A stretch of DNA of 64,000 nt, taken from positions 91,660 to 155,659 of the forward strand of contig JAJZTW010000002.1 in the NCBI GenBank assembly GCA_021847345.1, written 5' to 3'. Of this stretch, positions 22,024-31,254 are shown piece by piece. How positions within the stretch are numbered: position 1 is the stretch's first letter; each line of letters starts with the position of its first letter. The notes under the pieces are model-generated. The model had not been told where the DNA came from, did not search any database, and was given only the letters and a program-made list of their open reading frames with translations. Made by a program: the position numbers and the translations under genes. The stretch comes from Pseudomonadota bacterium (GTDB lineage: Bacteria; Pseudomonadota; Gammaproteobacteria; Burkholderiales; Burkholderiaceae_C).

Positions 22024-22611
22024 TCAGGGCGCCAGCGCGCCCCAGCCCAGCGCACTGATCCACAGGCCGAGCCCGATCAGTGCACTGATGCCGGCCATGC
22101 CGAACAGCCAGCGCCTGCCGGTCAGCGCGGTGATCGAGGCCAGCGAAATGGCAATCTGCAGCGCAATGATGCTGCGCAGGATCGCAGCATGCGGTCGGCT
22201 CAGCTGCGCCGAATGCCGGTTGGAATGATCGGATTGCTCGTCGAGCTTGCGAGCCTTCTCGGCGATCTGCTCCTTTTGCGCCACGTACTTGGCGATCTTC
22301 GCGTCGATGGCGGCGCGACGCTCGGGCGGGGCGACGTCACGCGCGAGTTCCATCAGATGTTGCTTGGTGCTCACCGCCTGGTAATAGTTCCATTGGTCGG
22401 TGGCATGCGCCTTTTCCAGCACGGCTTCGTTCTTCGCCAGCAGCACCTCTTCCATGAGCACGGTGCCCTGGTAGCTGACCAGCGCGCCCAGTGCCGCCAG
22501 CACCGCGGTGAACAGGGCGACCCACTGATTCAGGCGCGTCGGCTTCGACTCGACGGCATGGTGCAGCATTTCCTCGTGGGGGGCATGGGCGTGAACGCCT
22601 TCCTGGCTCAT
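22024..22611 (-). CDS. DUF4337-like membrane protein
   Basis: 195 aa; TRLNQWVALFTAVLAALGALVSYQGTVLMEEVLLAKNEAVLEKAHATDQWNYYQA. Confidence 0.65.
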   Translation of the reverse strand: MSQEGVHAHAPHEEMLHHAVESKPTRLNQWVALFTAVLAALGALVSYQGTVLMEEVLLAKNEAVLEKAHATDQWNYYQAVSTKQHLMELARDVAPPERRAAIDAKIAKYVAQKEQIAEKARKLDEQSDHSNRHSAQLSRPHAAILRSIIALQIAISLASITALTGRRWLFGMAGISALIGLGLWISALGWGALAP

Positions 22612-22716
22612 GGGTGGATCGCTTCGGAGTAGGGAACGGGGGCGGCAGCGGGCAACCCTACGGCGCCCGCGAACCGCTGCTCGCGCGAAGTGTACGGTGC
22701 CGGGGCGAGGCCCCGG

Positions 22717-24009
22717 CTATTCGTAGCGCAGCGCCGCCGCGGGCTGCAGGCGCGACGCGCGCCAGCTCGGATACAGCGTGGCCAGCAGGCTCAGGCCGAG
22801 CGCGATCAGCGTGATGCTCAGCACGTCGCCCAGCCGGGGATCGCTGGGCATGGTGTGGATCAGGTACACGCTGCTGGGCAGGAACTGGGTGTGGAACACC
22901 CACTGCAGGAACGACACGATGGGGTCGACGTTGAACGCGATCAGCAGCCCCAGCGCGACCCCGCACAACACGCCGAACACTCCGGTGACGGCCCCCTGGA
23001 TCACGAAAATGCCCATGATCGAGCGCGGGCTGGCTCCCTGGGTGCGCAGGATCGCGATGTCGGCCTGCTTGTCGGTCACCGTCATGACCAGCGTGGACAC
23101 GAGGTTGAACGCCGCCACCGCGACGATCATCGCCAGGATGATGAACATCATGCGCTTTTCGATGACCACGGCTTCGAACCAGGTGCGGTTCTGCGCGGTC
23201 CACGGCTGCGCCACCAGGTCGGGCGGCAGCAGGGCCTGCAACTGCTGAGCCACGCTCGGCGCATCGTCGATGCTGCGGGTCTGCACCCGCAGCCCGGTGG
23301 GTCCCTGGGTCAGGAACAGGCGGGATGCGTCCCGCAGGTCGAGCAGGGCCAGGCTGGAGTCGTATTCGTAGTGCCCGATGCGGAACACGCCGACCACGGT
23401 CAGCGTACGCAGGCGCGGGATCATGCCCGCCGGGGTCAGCGATCCGCTGGGCACCACCATGGTCACGAGATCGCCGACGCCGACTCCGAGGCGCTGCGCC
23501 AGCGCTTCGCCGAGCACCACTCCGAAGGAGCCGGGGCGCAGCGCGGTCAGTTTGCCGGCGACCATGTGCGAGGCGATGCTCGACACCTGTGGTTCCAGCG
23601 CCGGGTCGATGCCCCAGGCCAGCACGCCGAACAGCGAATTGCCCTGCGCCAGCAGCGCCTGCCCCTGGACCACCGGCGCCACGCCGGTGACCTGGCGGTC
23701 GGTGCGAACCTTCGCGGCCAGCTTCTCCCACTGCTCGCCCAGTCCGCTGCCGTCCGCGGACAGGATCTGCACATGCGGAACCACACCCAGCATGCGGTCG
23801 CGCACCTCCTTCTGGAAACCGTTCATGACCGAGATGACCACGATCAGCGCGGCCACGCCGAGCGCGATCCCGGCCACCGACACGAAGGAAATGAAGGAGA
23901 TGAAGCCGTTGCTGCGGGTGCGCCGGCTGGCGCGCGTGTAGCGCCAGCCGATGAGCAGTTCGAAGGGCCACGACGAGGCGTCGGGCTGGCGGGTGGGCGC
24001 GCGGGTCAT
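22717..24009 (-). CDS. lolC: Lipoprotein-releasing ABC transporter permease LolC/LolE
   Basis: FELLIGWRYTRASRRTRSNGFISFISFVSVAGIALGVAALIVVISVMNGFQKEV. Confidence 0.9.
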   Translation of the reverse strand: MTRAPTRQPDASSWPFELLIGWRYTRASRRTRSNGFISFISFVSVAGIALGVAALIVVISVMNGFQKEVRDRMLGVVPHVQILSADGSGLGEQWEKLAAKVRTDRQVTGVAPVVQGQALLAQGNSLFGVLAWGIDPALEPQVSSIASHMVAGKLTALRPGSFGVVLGEALAQRLGVGVGDLVTMVVPSGSLTPAGMIPRLRTLTVVGVFRIGHYEYDSSLALLDLRDASRLFLTQGPTGLRVQTRSIDDAPSVAQQLQALLPPDLVAQPWTAQNRTWFEAVVIEKRMMFIILAMIVAVAAFNLVSTLVMTVTDKQADIAILRTQGASPRSIMGIFVIQGAVTGVFGVLCGVALGLLIAFNVDPIVSFLQWVFHTQFLPSSVYLIHTMPSDPRLGDVLSITLIALGLSLLATLYPSWRASRLQPAAALRYE

Positions 24010-24136
24010 GGCCGCCAGTGTACGGGCTGGCGCGACGCCGCCCGCGCCCCGGCAAGCGGGCAAACCCCGAGGCTCATGCCGTTGTGATCCTGTGCAAGCC
24101 AGTCTATAGTGGCTTCAACGGAACAAAACGTACCAT

Positions 24137-24146
24137 TTTTCGAAAA
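24137..24146. promoter_or_regulatory. TTTTCGAAAA palindrome upstream of the MFS gene, candidate regulator site
   Basis: AT-rich perfect palindrome in a high-GC intergenic region; similar to 37702-37711. Confidence 0.35.
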
Positions 24147-24266
24147 TTAAGCGGCGAAAGCTTACGGCCGAATGACATTCGGGATTCGCAAACGCGGTGC
24201 CGAACGGCCGCGGGCACGGCGGGTTACCCGCCGCAAGACCGCTTCGATGACCTCCGAGGAGACCCC

Positions 24267-25613
24267 ATGAGTGCAACCCAATCCCAGTCCGCCATTTCCC
24301 CGCCAATGCAGGCGGCAGCAGCGCAGGCGGGCACGAGCAAGGCTCTGCTCGTGTTCGCCAGCACGCTGGGCACGACCATCGAGTGGTACGACTTCTTCCT
24401 GTACGGCGTGCTCACGCCGCTGGTTCTCAATCGCCTGTTCTTTCCCGACCTGTCGCCGGTGATCGGCACCATCGCGGCGTACACGACCTTCGCCGTGGGC
24501 TTCCTGTCGCGGCCGATCGGGGGCATCATCTTCGGGCACTTCGGGGATCGCATCGGTCGCAAGACCATCCTGGTGCTGACCATGCTGATCATGGGCGGCT
24601 CGACCTTCCTGATCGGCGCGTTGCCGACCACCGCGGCGATCGGCGTGGCCGCGCCGCTGCTGCTGCTGTTGCTGCGCGTGCTGCAGGGCATCGGCATCGG
24701 CGGGGAGTGGGGTGGCGCGGTGCTCATGACCATCGAGCACGCGAGTCCGGGGCGGCGCGCCTTCTACGGCAGCTGGCCGCAGCTGGGCGTGCCGCTGGGC
24801 CTGATGACCTCGGCGGCAGTCGTCGCCGTGCTCAACCTGCTGCCCGACAGCGCGTTCCTGGCCTGGGGATGGCGCGTGGCCTTCTTTCTCAGCGGCCTGC
24901 TGGTGGCGATCGGGCTGTACGTGCGCCTGAAGATCATGGAAACGCCCGACTTCGAGCGGGCGCGCCGCGAGCGCCGCATCGTCCCGGTGCCGGTGAAGAC
25001 CATGTTCCGGGACTTCAAGCGCGAGGTGCTGCTCACGCTGGGCGCGCGCTACGTGGAAGGCGCCTGCTTCAACACCTTCGGCGTGTTCAGCATCTACTAC
25101 ATCACCCATGCCCTGGGGCTGTCGCGCGGACAGGCGCTGGACGCCGTGATCATCTCGTCGGCGCTGATGCTGCCCTTCATCGTGCTGGCTGGCTGGCTCG
25201 CCGACCGCTACGGACTGCGGCGGGTGTTCGCCTTCGGCTCGGTGTTCATCGCGGCCAGCTCGGTGTTTTCGTTCTGGATCATGCACAACTGGGGCGCCCA
25301 CCATTTCGGCGTGGTGCTGCTGGGCCTGATCATCCCCTTCACCTTCGGCTATCCGCTGGTGTACGGGCCCGAGTCCTCGCTGTTCGCCAGCCAGTTCGAC
25401 GCGCACGTTCGCTACACCGGGGTGTCGTTCGCCTACCAGTTCTCGGGCATTTTCGCCAGTGGACTGACGCCGCTGATCGCCACCGCGCTGATCGGCGCCG
25501 GACATGGCAAACCCTGGCTGGTGGCCGGCTACATGGTGCTGGTGTCCGTGATCAGCCTGGTGTCGGTGATGCTGATGCGGGGCGTTTCGCGCTCCGACGC
25601 GCAGCGCGCCTGA
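24267..25613 (+). CDS. MFS transporter, metabolite:H+ symporter (MHS) type; candidate sulfonate uptake (SauU/IseU-like role)
   Basis: GTTIEWYDFFLYGVLTPLVLNRLFFPDLSPVIGTIAAYTTFAVGFLSRPIGGIIFGHFGDRIGRKT. Confidence 0.85.
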   Translation: MSATQSQSAISPPMQAAAAQAGTSKALLVFASTLGTTIEWYDFFLYGVLTPLVLNRLFFPDLSPVIGTIAAYTTFAVGFLSRPIGGIIFGHFGDRIGRKTILVLTMLIMGGSTFLIGALPTTAAIGVAAPLLLLLLRVLQGIGIGGEWGGAVLMTIEHASPGRRAFYGSWPQLGVPLGLMTSAAVVAVLNLLPDSAFLAWGWRVAFFLSGLLVAIGLYVRLKIMETPDFERARRERRIVPVPVKTMFRDFKREVLLTLGARYVEGACFNTFGVFSIYYITHALGLSRGQALDAVIISSALMLPFIVLAGWLADRYGLRRVFAFGSVFIAASSVFSFWIMHNWGAHHFGVVLLGLIIPFTFGYPLVYGPESSLFASQFDAHVRYTGVSFAYQFSGIFASGLTPLIATALIGAGHGKPWLVAGYMVLVSVISLVSVMLMRGVSRSDAQRA

Positions 25614-25620
25614 GCTCTGT

Positions 25621-25640
25621 CGCGGGCCTTGCGGCCCGCG
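25621..25640 (+). terminator. Perfect hairpin after the MFS gene
   Basis: CGCGGGCC-TTGC-GGCCCGCG. Confidence 0.5.
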
Positions 25641-25643
25641 GGA

Positions 25644-25840
25644 GGCGGGCTGGGCGCAGCCCGGCCCTGGGGGCGCTCACGAGAAAACGCAGGGCCGCCC
25701 CAAGTTTTCTCGACCCCCACGGGGGGCGGGCTGGGCGCAGCCCGGCCCTGGGGGCTCTCGAGAAAACGCAGGGCCGCCCCAAGTTTTCTCGACCCCCACG
25801 GGGGGCGGGCTGGGCGCAGCCCGGCCCTGGGGGCTCTCAG
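25644..25840. repeat. Tandem copies (about 80-bp unit, 2 full plus 1 partial) of the palindromic dispersed repeat
   Basis: GGCGGGCTGGGCGCAGCCCGGCCCTGGGGGC starts at 25644, 25725 and 25804 with GAGAAAACGCAGGGCCGCCCCAAGTTTTCTCGACCCCCACGGGG between. Confidence 0.9.
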
Positions 25841-27270
25841 CACAGTCCGTGGCGTTGGCGCCAGGCGCCGAACATGTCGTCGATGCCCGGTTCGTCGGGC
25901 ATGCACGGTGACGCGATGCGCGTGATGTTGAGAAAGTGCAGGTAGTTGAGGTTGTCCGAGATGCTGTTGCCGCCCCAGGTTCCGCAGCCCATGGACAGCG
26001 AGAACGGCAGCCCGTTGTCGAAGCTTCCGCCGGTGGCGAAGCAATGCGCCTGGTTCACGATGATCCGGCATGCCGGCATGGTCAGGCCCAGTTGCAGCGC
26101 GCGTTCGGGCTTTTGCGAATGCAGTCCGATGGAGTGTCCGGCGCCCTCGAAGCCGTAGATTTCCCGAACGATGTCTTGCGCATGCTCAAAGTCCCGTGCA
26201 CGGTACACGGTGAGCACCGGGGACAATTTCTCCCCCGAGAACGGGTACCCGGGCCCGATGCCCGTTTCCTCGACCATCAGGAAGCGCGCCGATTCGAAGC
26301 CGTCGCCTTGCAGCCCGGCGACGTGGGCGATCAGCGGGGCAGCCTTGGCCGTCACCGCCGGCGACAGCTTGCCGGCCGGCCACATGGCCTGCTGCAGGCG
26401 CTGTTTTTGCCGTTCGTCGAGCAGCACGCCGCCTTCGGCCTGCAGCGCGCGCAGCATGTCCCGGTAGACGGACTCGACGATGACCACGCTGTTCTCCGAA
26501 GAACAGCTGGTGGCGTTGTCGAAAGTCTTGGAGCGCCGGATCCGGTTCGCCGCCTGCGCCAGATCGGCGGTCTCGTCGACGATCACCGCCACATTGCCGG
26601 CGCCCACGCCGATGGCAGGCGTGCCGCTTTCGTACGCGGCCCGCACATTGTTCTGCGAACCCGTGACCACCACCATGTCCACCTGGCGCATCAGCTCCAG
26701 CGTGGCGGACTTGCTCACCGGAGCCGGCAACTGCTGCACCAGGTCCGCCGGCGCGCCGACGCGGCGCAGCTCCTCGGCGATGTAGCCCAGCAGCAAGGTA
26801 CTGGTGCCATGGCCCTTCGGGGAGGGCGACACGATGATCGCATTGCGCCCCTTGAGTGCGTTGATGATCTTGTTCGCCGGGGTCGCTGCCGGGTTGGTCG
26901 ACGGAGTCACGGCGCCGACCACGCCCACCGGGCGGGCGATCTCGATCACGCCCCGGGCCGGGTCGTCGGAGATCACCCCCACCGAGCGGGCCCCGCGCAG
27001 GTCGCGCAGCAGGCCCAGGGTCTTGCGGTGGTTCTTGATCAACTTGTCCTCGACGTTGCCCAGGCCGGTGTCGGCCACGGCTCGTTCGGCCAGCGCGCGG
27101 TTGCGCGCCGGCTCCATGATGGCCCAGCCGACGGCCAGCACCACGTCGTCGACCTGCTGCTGGCTGAAGGTCTCGTAGACGCGCTGTGCGGCGCGCGCGC
27201 GTGCCACGCATTCGGCGACCTGCCGGCGCACCGGGTCGGTCTCGGGGGAGGCGGATGTGTTCATGTCCAT
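25837..27270 (-). CDS. sauS: Acylating aldehyde dehydrogenase, probable sulfoacetaldehyde dehydrogenase (acylating) SauS
   Basis: EIARPVGVVGAVTPSTNPAATPANKIINALKGRNAIIVSPSPKG...DNATSCSSENSVV; CoA-dependent aldehyde dehydrogenase fold; clustered with SauT-like ligase, Xsc and Pta. Confidence 0.75.
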   Translation of the reverse strand: MDMNTSASPETDPVRRQVAECVARARAAQRVYETFSQQQVDDVVLAVGWAIMEPARNRALAERAVADTGLGNVEDKLIKNHRKTLGLLRDLRGARSVGVISDDPARGVIEIARPVGVVGAVTPSTNPAATPANKIINALKGRNAIIVSPSPKGHGTSTLLLGYIAEELRRVGAPADLVQQLPAPVSKSATLELMRQVDMVVVTGSQNNVRAAYESGTPAIGVGAGNVAVIVDETADLAQAANRIRRSKTFDNATSCSSENSVVIVESVYRDMLRALQAEGGVLLDERQKQRLQQAMWPAGKLSPAVTAKAAPLIAHVAGLQGDGFESARFLMVEETGIGPGYPFSGEKLSPVLTVYRARDFEHAQDIVREIYGFEGAGHSIGLHSQKPERALQLGLTMPACRIIVNQAHCFATGGSFDNGLPFSLSMGCGTWGGNSISDNLNYLHFLNITRIASPCMPDEPGIDDMFGAWRQRHGLC

Positions 27271-27328
27271 GGGAGGATCCTCGACGGGTCTGGTGGAGGC
27301 CCGGCGCCAGGGCGCCGGGCAGTGGTTT

Positions 27329-28195
27329 TCAGGCTGCCGCATCGGGCCCATCGGCCGCATCGGCCGCATCGGTGGCATCGGTGGCATCGGTCGCATCGGT
27401 CGTCGCCTTGGCGGCGCCGCGGCTCCTGCGCGCCGGGGTCGAAGGCAGCATCGCCGCGATGGCATCGGCCGCTTCGCGCAGCGCCGGCAGGTGACCCAGC
27501 AAACCGTCGATGTCGTAGCGCGCCAGCGGCGCCTGCACGGCCACCGCACCCCACGCGCGATAGCTGTCGCGCATCACCGGAACGGCGATGGACACCATGC
27601 CCTGGATGAATTCCTGGTCGTTCATGCCCACGCGCCGGCGTCGGGTGTCGGCCAGCTCCTGGCGCAGCCGCGCGGCGTCGGTGATGGTGAACTGGGTCAT
27701 GCGCCGAAGCGGCAGCGCGTCGACGATGCGGTTTCGCATCGCAGCCGGCTGCAGGCTCAGCAGCAGCTTTCCGCTGGATGTGCAGTGGATCGGCACATGC
27801 GAGCCGGCCTGCAGGTGCATGCGCAGCGGGGAGTCGGTTTCCACGCGGTCGAGGTAGACGATCTGGTCACCGTCGAGCGCCGTCAGGTTCACCGTCTCTC
27901 CCAGGGCCTCGCCGAGCTTGCGCAGCACGGCGTGGCGCGCGGTGGCCGGCCCGGTGTGCATGAGCACCGAGATGCTCATCTGGCGTACGCGCGGGCCGCA
28001 TTCGTAGCCCTGGCCGTCGAGGTTGCGAACGACCAGCTGCGCCGCGCCAAGGGTTTTCAGGATGCGATGCACGGTCTGCTTGGGCAGCTGCAGGCCCTCG
28101 GCGATCTGCATCAGGCTCATGGATTCGGAACCGCTGAGCAGTTCGAGCACGCGGAACGCGCGCACCGCCGCGGCATTGGACTGGTTCGAGTTCAT
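27329..28195 (-). CDS. IclR-family transcriptional regulator (SauR-like position)
   Basis: FRVLELLSGSESMSLMQIAEGLQLPKQTVHRILKTL...[34 protein letters not shown]. Confidence 0.88.
   Translation of the reverse strand: MNSNQSNAAAVRAFRVLELLSGSESMSLMQIAEGLQLPKQTVHRILKTLGAAQLVVRNLDGQGYECGPRVRQMSISVLMHTGPATARHAVLRKLGEALGETVNLTALDGDQIVYLDRVETDSPLRMHLQAGSHVPIHCTSSGKLLLSLQPAAMRNRIVDALPLRRMTQFTITDAARLRQELADTRRRRVGMNDQEFIQGMVSIAVPVMRDSYRAWGAVAVQAPLARYDIDGLLGHLPALREAADAIAAMLPSTPARRSRGAAKATTDATDATDATDAADAADGPDAAA
27339..27401. repeat. 9-bp tandem repeat (GCATCGGYN, 7 units) in the 3' end of the IclR gene
   Basis: gcatcgg at 27339, (ccatcgg at 27348), 27357, 27366, 27375, 27384, 27393; encodes ATDATDATDAADAADGPDAAA. 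Confidence 0.8.
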
Positions 28196-28491
28196 GGCGG
28201 ATCGACCGGGCTGGAGACGGGTGGCGGGGCGGCGCGCGGCCAGCGTGACTGGCACCCGCGGAACGCCCCGAAAGGCAACTGTATCGATATCTTCTCGCTG
28301 GAAACGTCACCATTTCGTCCCGAAAAATGCGAAAACCCAAGAATCGGGCGACAGTTTTCAGGAAATGTAAAAAACGGGACTGTTCGTTGGCATTTTTTTC
28401 CCTAAATTGGCATCACACCCGGCGCCGTGGCAGGTTTTCCCACCTCGGAGGCGTGCCGGAGCCGATGCGAAGTGCCCCATCCAGACCCGTC

Positions 28492-30096
28492 ATGACTCGT
28501 CTCGAAAGCCTGTTTCCGCAAGCCATGGTGCTGCCCGTCGACAGCGGCGAGACCTGCAGCATCCAGCAGTTGATCGACAGCAACGCGGCGCGCGATCCCC
28601 AGGGCACCTATTTCATCGCGACCCACACCGGGCGCGCGATCAGCTTCGCCGAGCTGCGCAGGGCATGCGCCGAGCTGGGTGGGTTCTTCGCGTCGCGCGG
28701 CCTGCGGCGCGGCGACGTCGTGTCGTTGTTCCTGCCCAACGGCCTGGAGGCGGCCCTGCTGATCCTGGGCTCGATGTATCACGGGCTGCTGGTCAACCCG
28801 ATCAACCTGTTGTCGCAGCCGGCGCAGCTGCGCTATATCCTCGAGCACAGCGAGACCCGCTTGCTGCTCACCGTGCCCGAGCACGAGCAGCGGATGCGCG
28901 AGATCGCCGCGCAGCTGCCGCGCGCGCCGGGCATCGAGGTCGTGGACGACGACGCTTGGCTGGATCGCGCACGCGGCCAGGCGCTGCCTCCCGAGCAGCC
29001 CGCGCAGGTCGACGATGCGGCGTTGCTGATGTACACGTCGGGCACGACCGGAACGCCCAAGGGCGTGGTGCTCAGCCACGGCAACCTGTGCGCCAACGCG
29101 ATCAACATCAGTCGCGAGCACCTGCTGGGCGCCGGCGACCGCGGACTGGCTCCGCTGCCGCTCTATCACATCAACGCGCTGGTGGTGAACCTGATCACGC
29201 CGTTGGCCCATGGCGGCTCGCTGGTCATGCCGCCGCGCTTCTCGGCCTCGAGCTTCTGGCGTGACGCGCTGGAGTTCCGTTGCACCTGGGTCAACGCGGT
29301 GCCGACCATCATCGCCTACCTGATCCAGTCGGCTCCGCCCGAGCTGGGGCCGCAGCAGCTCAGGCACATCCGCTTCTGCCGTTCGGCCTCGGCGGCCTTG
29401 CCGCCCGAGCACCATCGGGCCTTCGAGTCCCGCTTCGGCGTGGACATCATCGAGACCATGGGCCTGACGGAAACGGCAGCGCCGTCGTTCAGCAACCCCG
29501 TGCAGCGTGCCTTGCGCAAGATCGGCAGCATCGGCAGGCCGTCGGGCACCGTCGCGCGCGTGGTCGGCACGGACGGCGCGTTGCTGGCCGACGGGCAGGT
29601 CGGCGAAATCCAGCTGCGCGGCGGCAACGTGATGCGCGGCTACCTGAAGAATCCCGTGGAGACCGCCAAGGCGTTCACCGACGACGGCTGGTTCCGAACC
29701 GGCGACCTCGGCTATCGCGATGCCGACGGCTACTACTTCATCACCGGCCGGGCCAAGGAACTGATCATCAAGGGCGGCGAGAACATCGCACCGCGCGAGA
29801 TCGACGAGGCGCTGCTCAAGCACTCGGCGGTGCTCGAGGCCGCGGCCGTCGGCGTGCAGGACAGCAACTACGGCCAGAACATCGAGGCCTACCTGGTGCT
29901 GCGACCTGGAGCCGAGCTGCACGAACAGGATCTGCGCGAGCACTGCCTGCGCCATCTCGGGCGCTACAAGACGCCGCGTGCCTGCTACATCGTCGACGAC
30001 CTGCCGCGCGGTCCGTCGGGAAAGATCCAGCGCCTGAAGCTTGCCGAGCTTCCGGCCGATGCGGTTCGCCGCGCGCTGCAGCTGACCCAGGCCTGA
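28492..30096 (+). CDS. sauT: AMP-dependent acyl-CoA ligase, probable sulfoacetate-CoA ligase SauT
   Basis: LLMYTSGTTGTPKGVVLSHGN...GLTETAAPSF...FRTGDLGYRDADGYYFITGRAKELIIKGGENIAPREID; divergent from the sauR-sauS-like genes. Confidence 0.72.
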   Translation: MTRLESLFPQAMVLPVDSGETCSIQQLIDSNAARDPQGTYFIATHTGRAISFAELRRACAELGGFFASRGLRRGDVVSLFLPNGLEAALLILGSMYHGLLVNPINLLSQPAQLRYILEHSETRLLLTVPEHEQRMREIAAQLPRAPGIEVVDDDAWLDRARGQALPPEQPAQVDDAALLMYTSGTTGTPKGVVLSHGNLCANAINISREHLLGAGDRGLAPLPLYHINALVVNLITPLAHGGSLVMPPRFSASSFWRDALEFRCTWVNAVPTIIAYLIQSAPPELGPQQLRHIRFCRSASAALPPEHHRAFESRFGVDIIETMGLTETAAPSFSNPVQRALRKIGSIGRPSGTVARVVGTDGALLADGQVGEIQLRGGNVMRGYLKNPVETAKAFTDDGWFRTGDLGYRDADGYYFITGRAKELIIKGGENIAPREIDEALLKHSAVLEAAAVGVQDSNYGQNIEAYLVLRPGAELHEQDLREHCLRHLGRYKTPRACYIVDDLPRGPSGKIQRLKLAELPADAVRRALQLTQA

Positions 30097-30188
30097 GCCG
30101 GCGCGCCACCGGCGCGGGCCGCCATTCCGGGAGCCTCCCGGGGGGCACACCCGGCAGTAGTTCCAGACAACGCCAACAGGAGACAGAC

Positions 30189-31190
30189 ATGCACAACACC
30201 GGACAAGTCGAATCCGCACGCACCGAGGCGCAGGCAGCGTCCTGGGGACGCCGCCTGCGCAAGGCGGCCGCCGTGCTGGCCATGGCGGCCGCGCTGCCGC
30301 TGGCGCATGCAGCGTACCCCGATCACCCGATCAATTTCATCGTTCCATGGGGCGCCGGCGGCGGTGCCGACCTGCTGGCGCGCACGTCGTCGAAGATCAT
30401 GGAAAAGCAGCTCGGCGTGTCGCTGCCGGTGATCAACGTGCCCGGCGCCGACGGCATGGTCGGCATGACCAAGCTGCTGACCTCCCCCGCGGACGGGTAC
30501 GACGTGGCGGTGCTGATCGGCGACACCTTCGCGCTGCTGTCGGGCAAGCATCCGCCCTTCGATCTCAAGCAGATCATTCCGCTGGCCATCATGATCCAGC
30601 AGCCGTCGGGCTACTGGGTCAACGCCAAGGGTCCGTGGAAGACCTGGCAGGATGTGGAGAACGCCGCGAAAAAGAAGACCCTCACGGTGGCAGTGACCGG
30701 CTTCGGCAGCGCCGACGACATCACCACGCGCTACCTGGCGCACAAGCTGGGGATCAAGCTCGAGTCGGTGCCCTTCGCCAAGCCGGGCCAGCGCTACAGC
30801 TCCATCCTCGGCGGCAACGCGGACATCGTCTACGAGCAGACCGGAGACGTCCGCAGCTACTTCGACTCGGGCAAGTTCCGCCCGGTCCTGTTCTTCTACC
30901 CGAAGCCGGTGCCGATCCCGGCGTTCTCCAAGGTGCCGGTGTCGGAGCAACTGGGACTGGATGTGACCCTGCCGCAATTCCGGGCCATCGTGGTCAAGGC
31001 CGGGACCCCGCCGGATCGTGTGAAAAAGCTCGCGGATGCCCTGCGCAAGGTCGCTGCCAGCCCCGAGTTCCAGGCCTACCTGAACCAGCAGTACGCCGAC
31101 CCGAACAGCTATGTGCCGATGAAGGACGCCGATGCCTTCATGGCCGACTGGCTCAAGCAGGCTCGACAGGTCATCGCCGAGACGCATTGA
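30189..31190 (+). CDS. Tripartite tricarboxylate transporter substrate-binding protein (TctC/Bug family)
   Basis: Signal peptide then AAYPDHPINFIVPWGAGGGADLLARTSSKIMEKQLGVSLPVINVPGADGMVGM. Confidence 0.88.
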   Translation: MHNTGQVESARTEAQAASWGRRLRKAAAVLAMAAALPLAHAAYPDHPINFIVPWGAGGGADLLARTSSKIMEKQLGVSLPVINVPGADGMVGMTKLLTSPADGYDVAVLIGDTFALLSGKHPPFDLKQIIPLAIMIQQPSGYWVNAKGPWKTWQDVENAAKKKTLTVAVTGFGSADDITTRYLAHKLGIKLESVPFAKPGQRYSSILGGNADIVYEQTGDVRSYFDSGKFRPVLFFYPKPVPIPAFSKVPVSEQLGLDVTLPQFRAIVVKAGTPPDRVKKLADALRKVAASPEFQAYLNQQYADPNSYVPMKDADAFMADWLKQARQVIAETH

Positions 31191-31254
31191 GCGGCGGCCC
31201 GGCCGCGGCAGGCATGCCGCGGCCGGGCGCATGCATCCCGAAGGAGGCCTTGCG

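Noticed and set aside
25644-25840. CRISPR array
   Set aside because: Only 2-3 units, unit is nearly identical throughout with no variable spacers, and a related copy exists elsewhere; a palindromic tandem repeat.
25529-26071. 180-aa minus-strand ORF with repeated RAAPSPPPVGVEKTWGGPAFSRERPQG
   Set aside because: Apparent protein repeat is translation of the non-coding DNA repeat; overlaps the sauS-like and MFS 3' ends.
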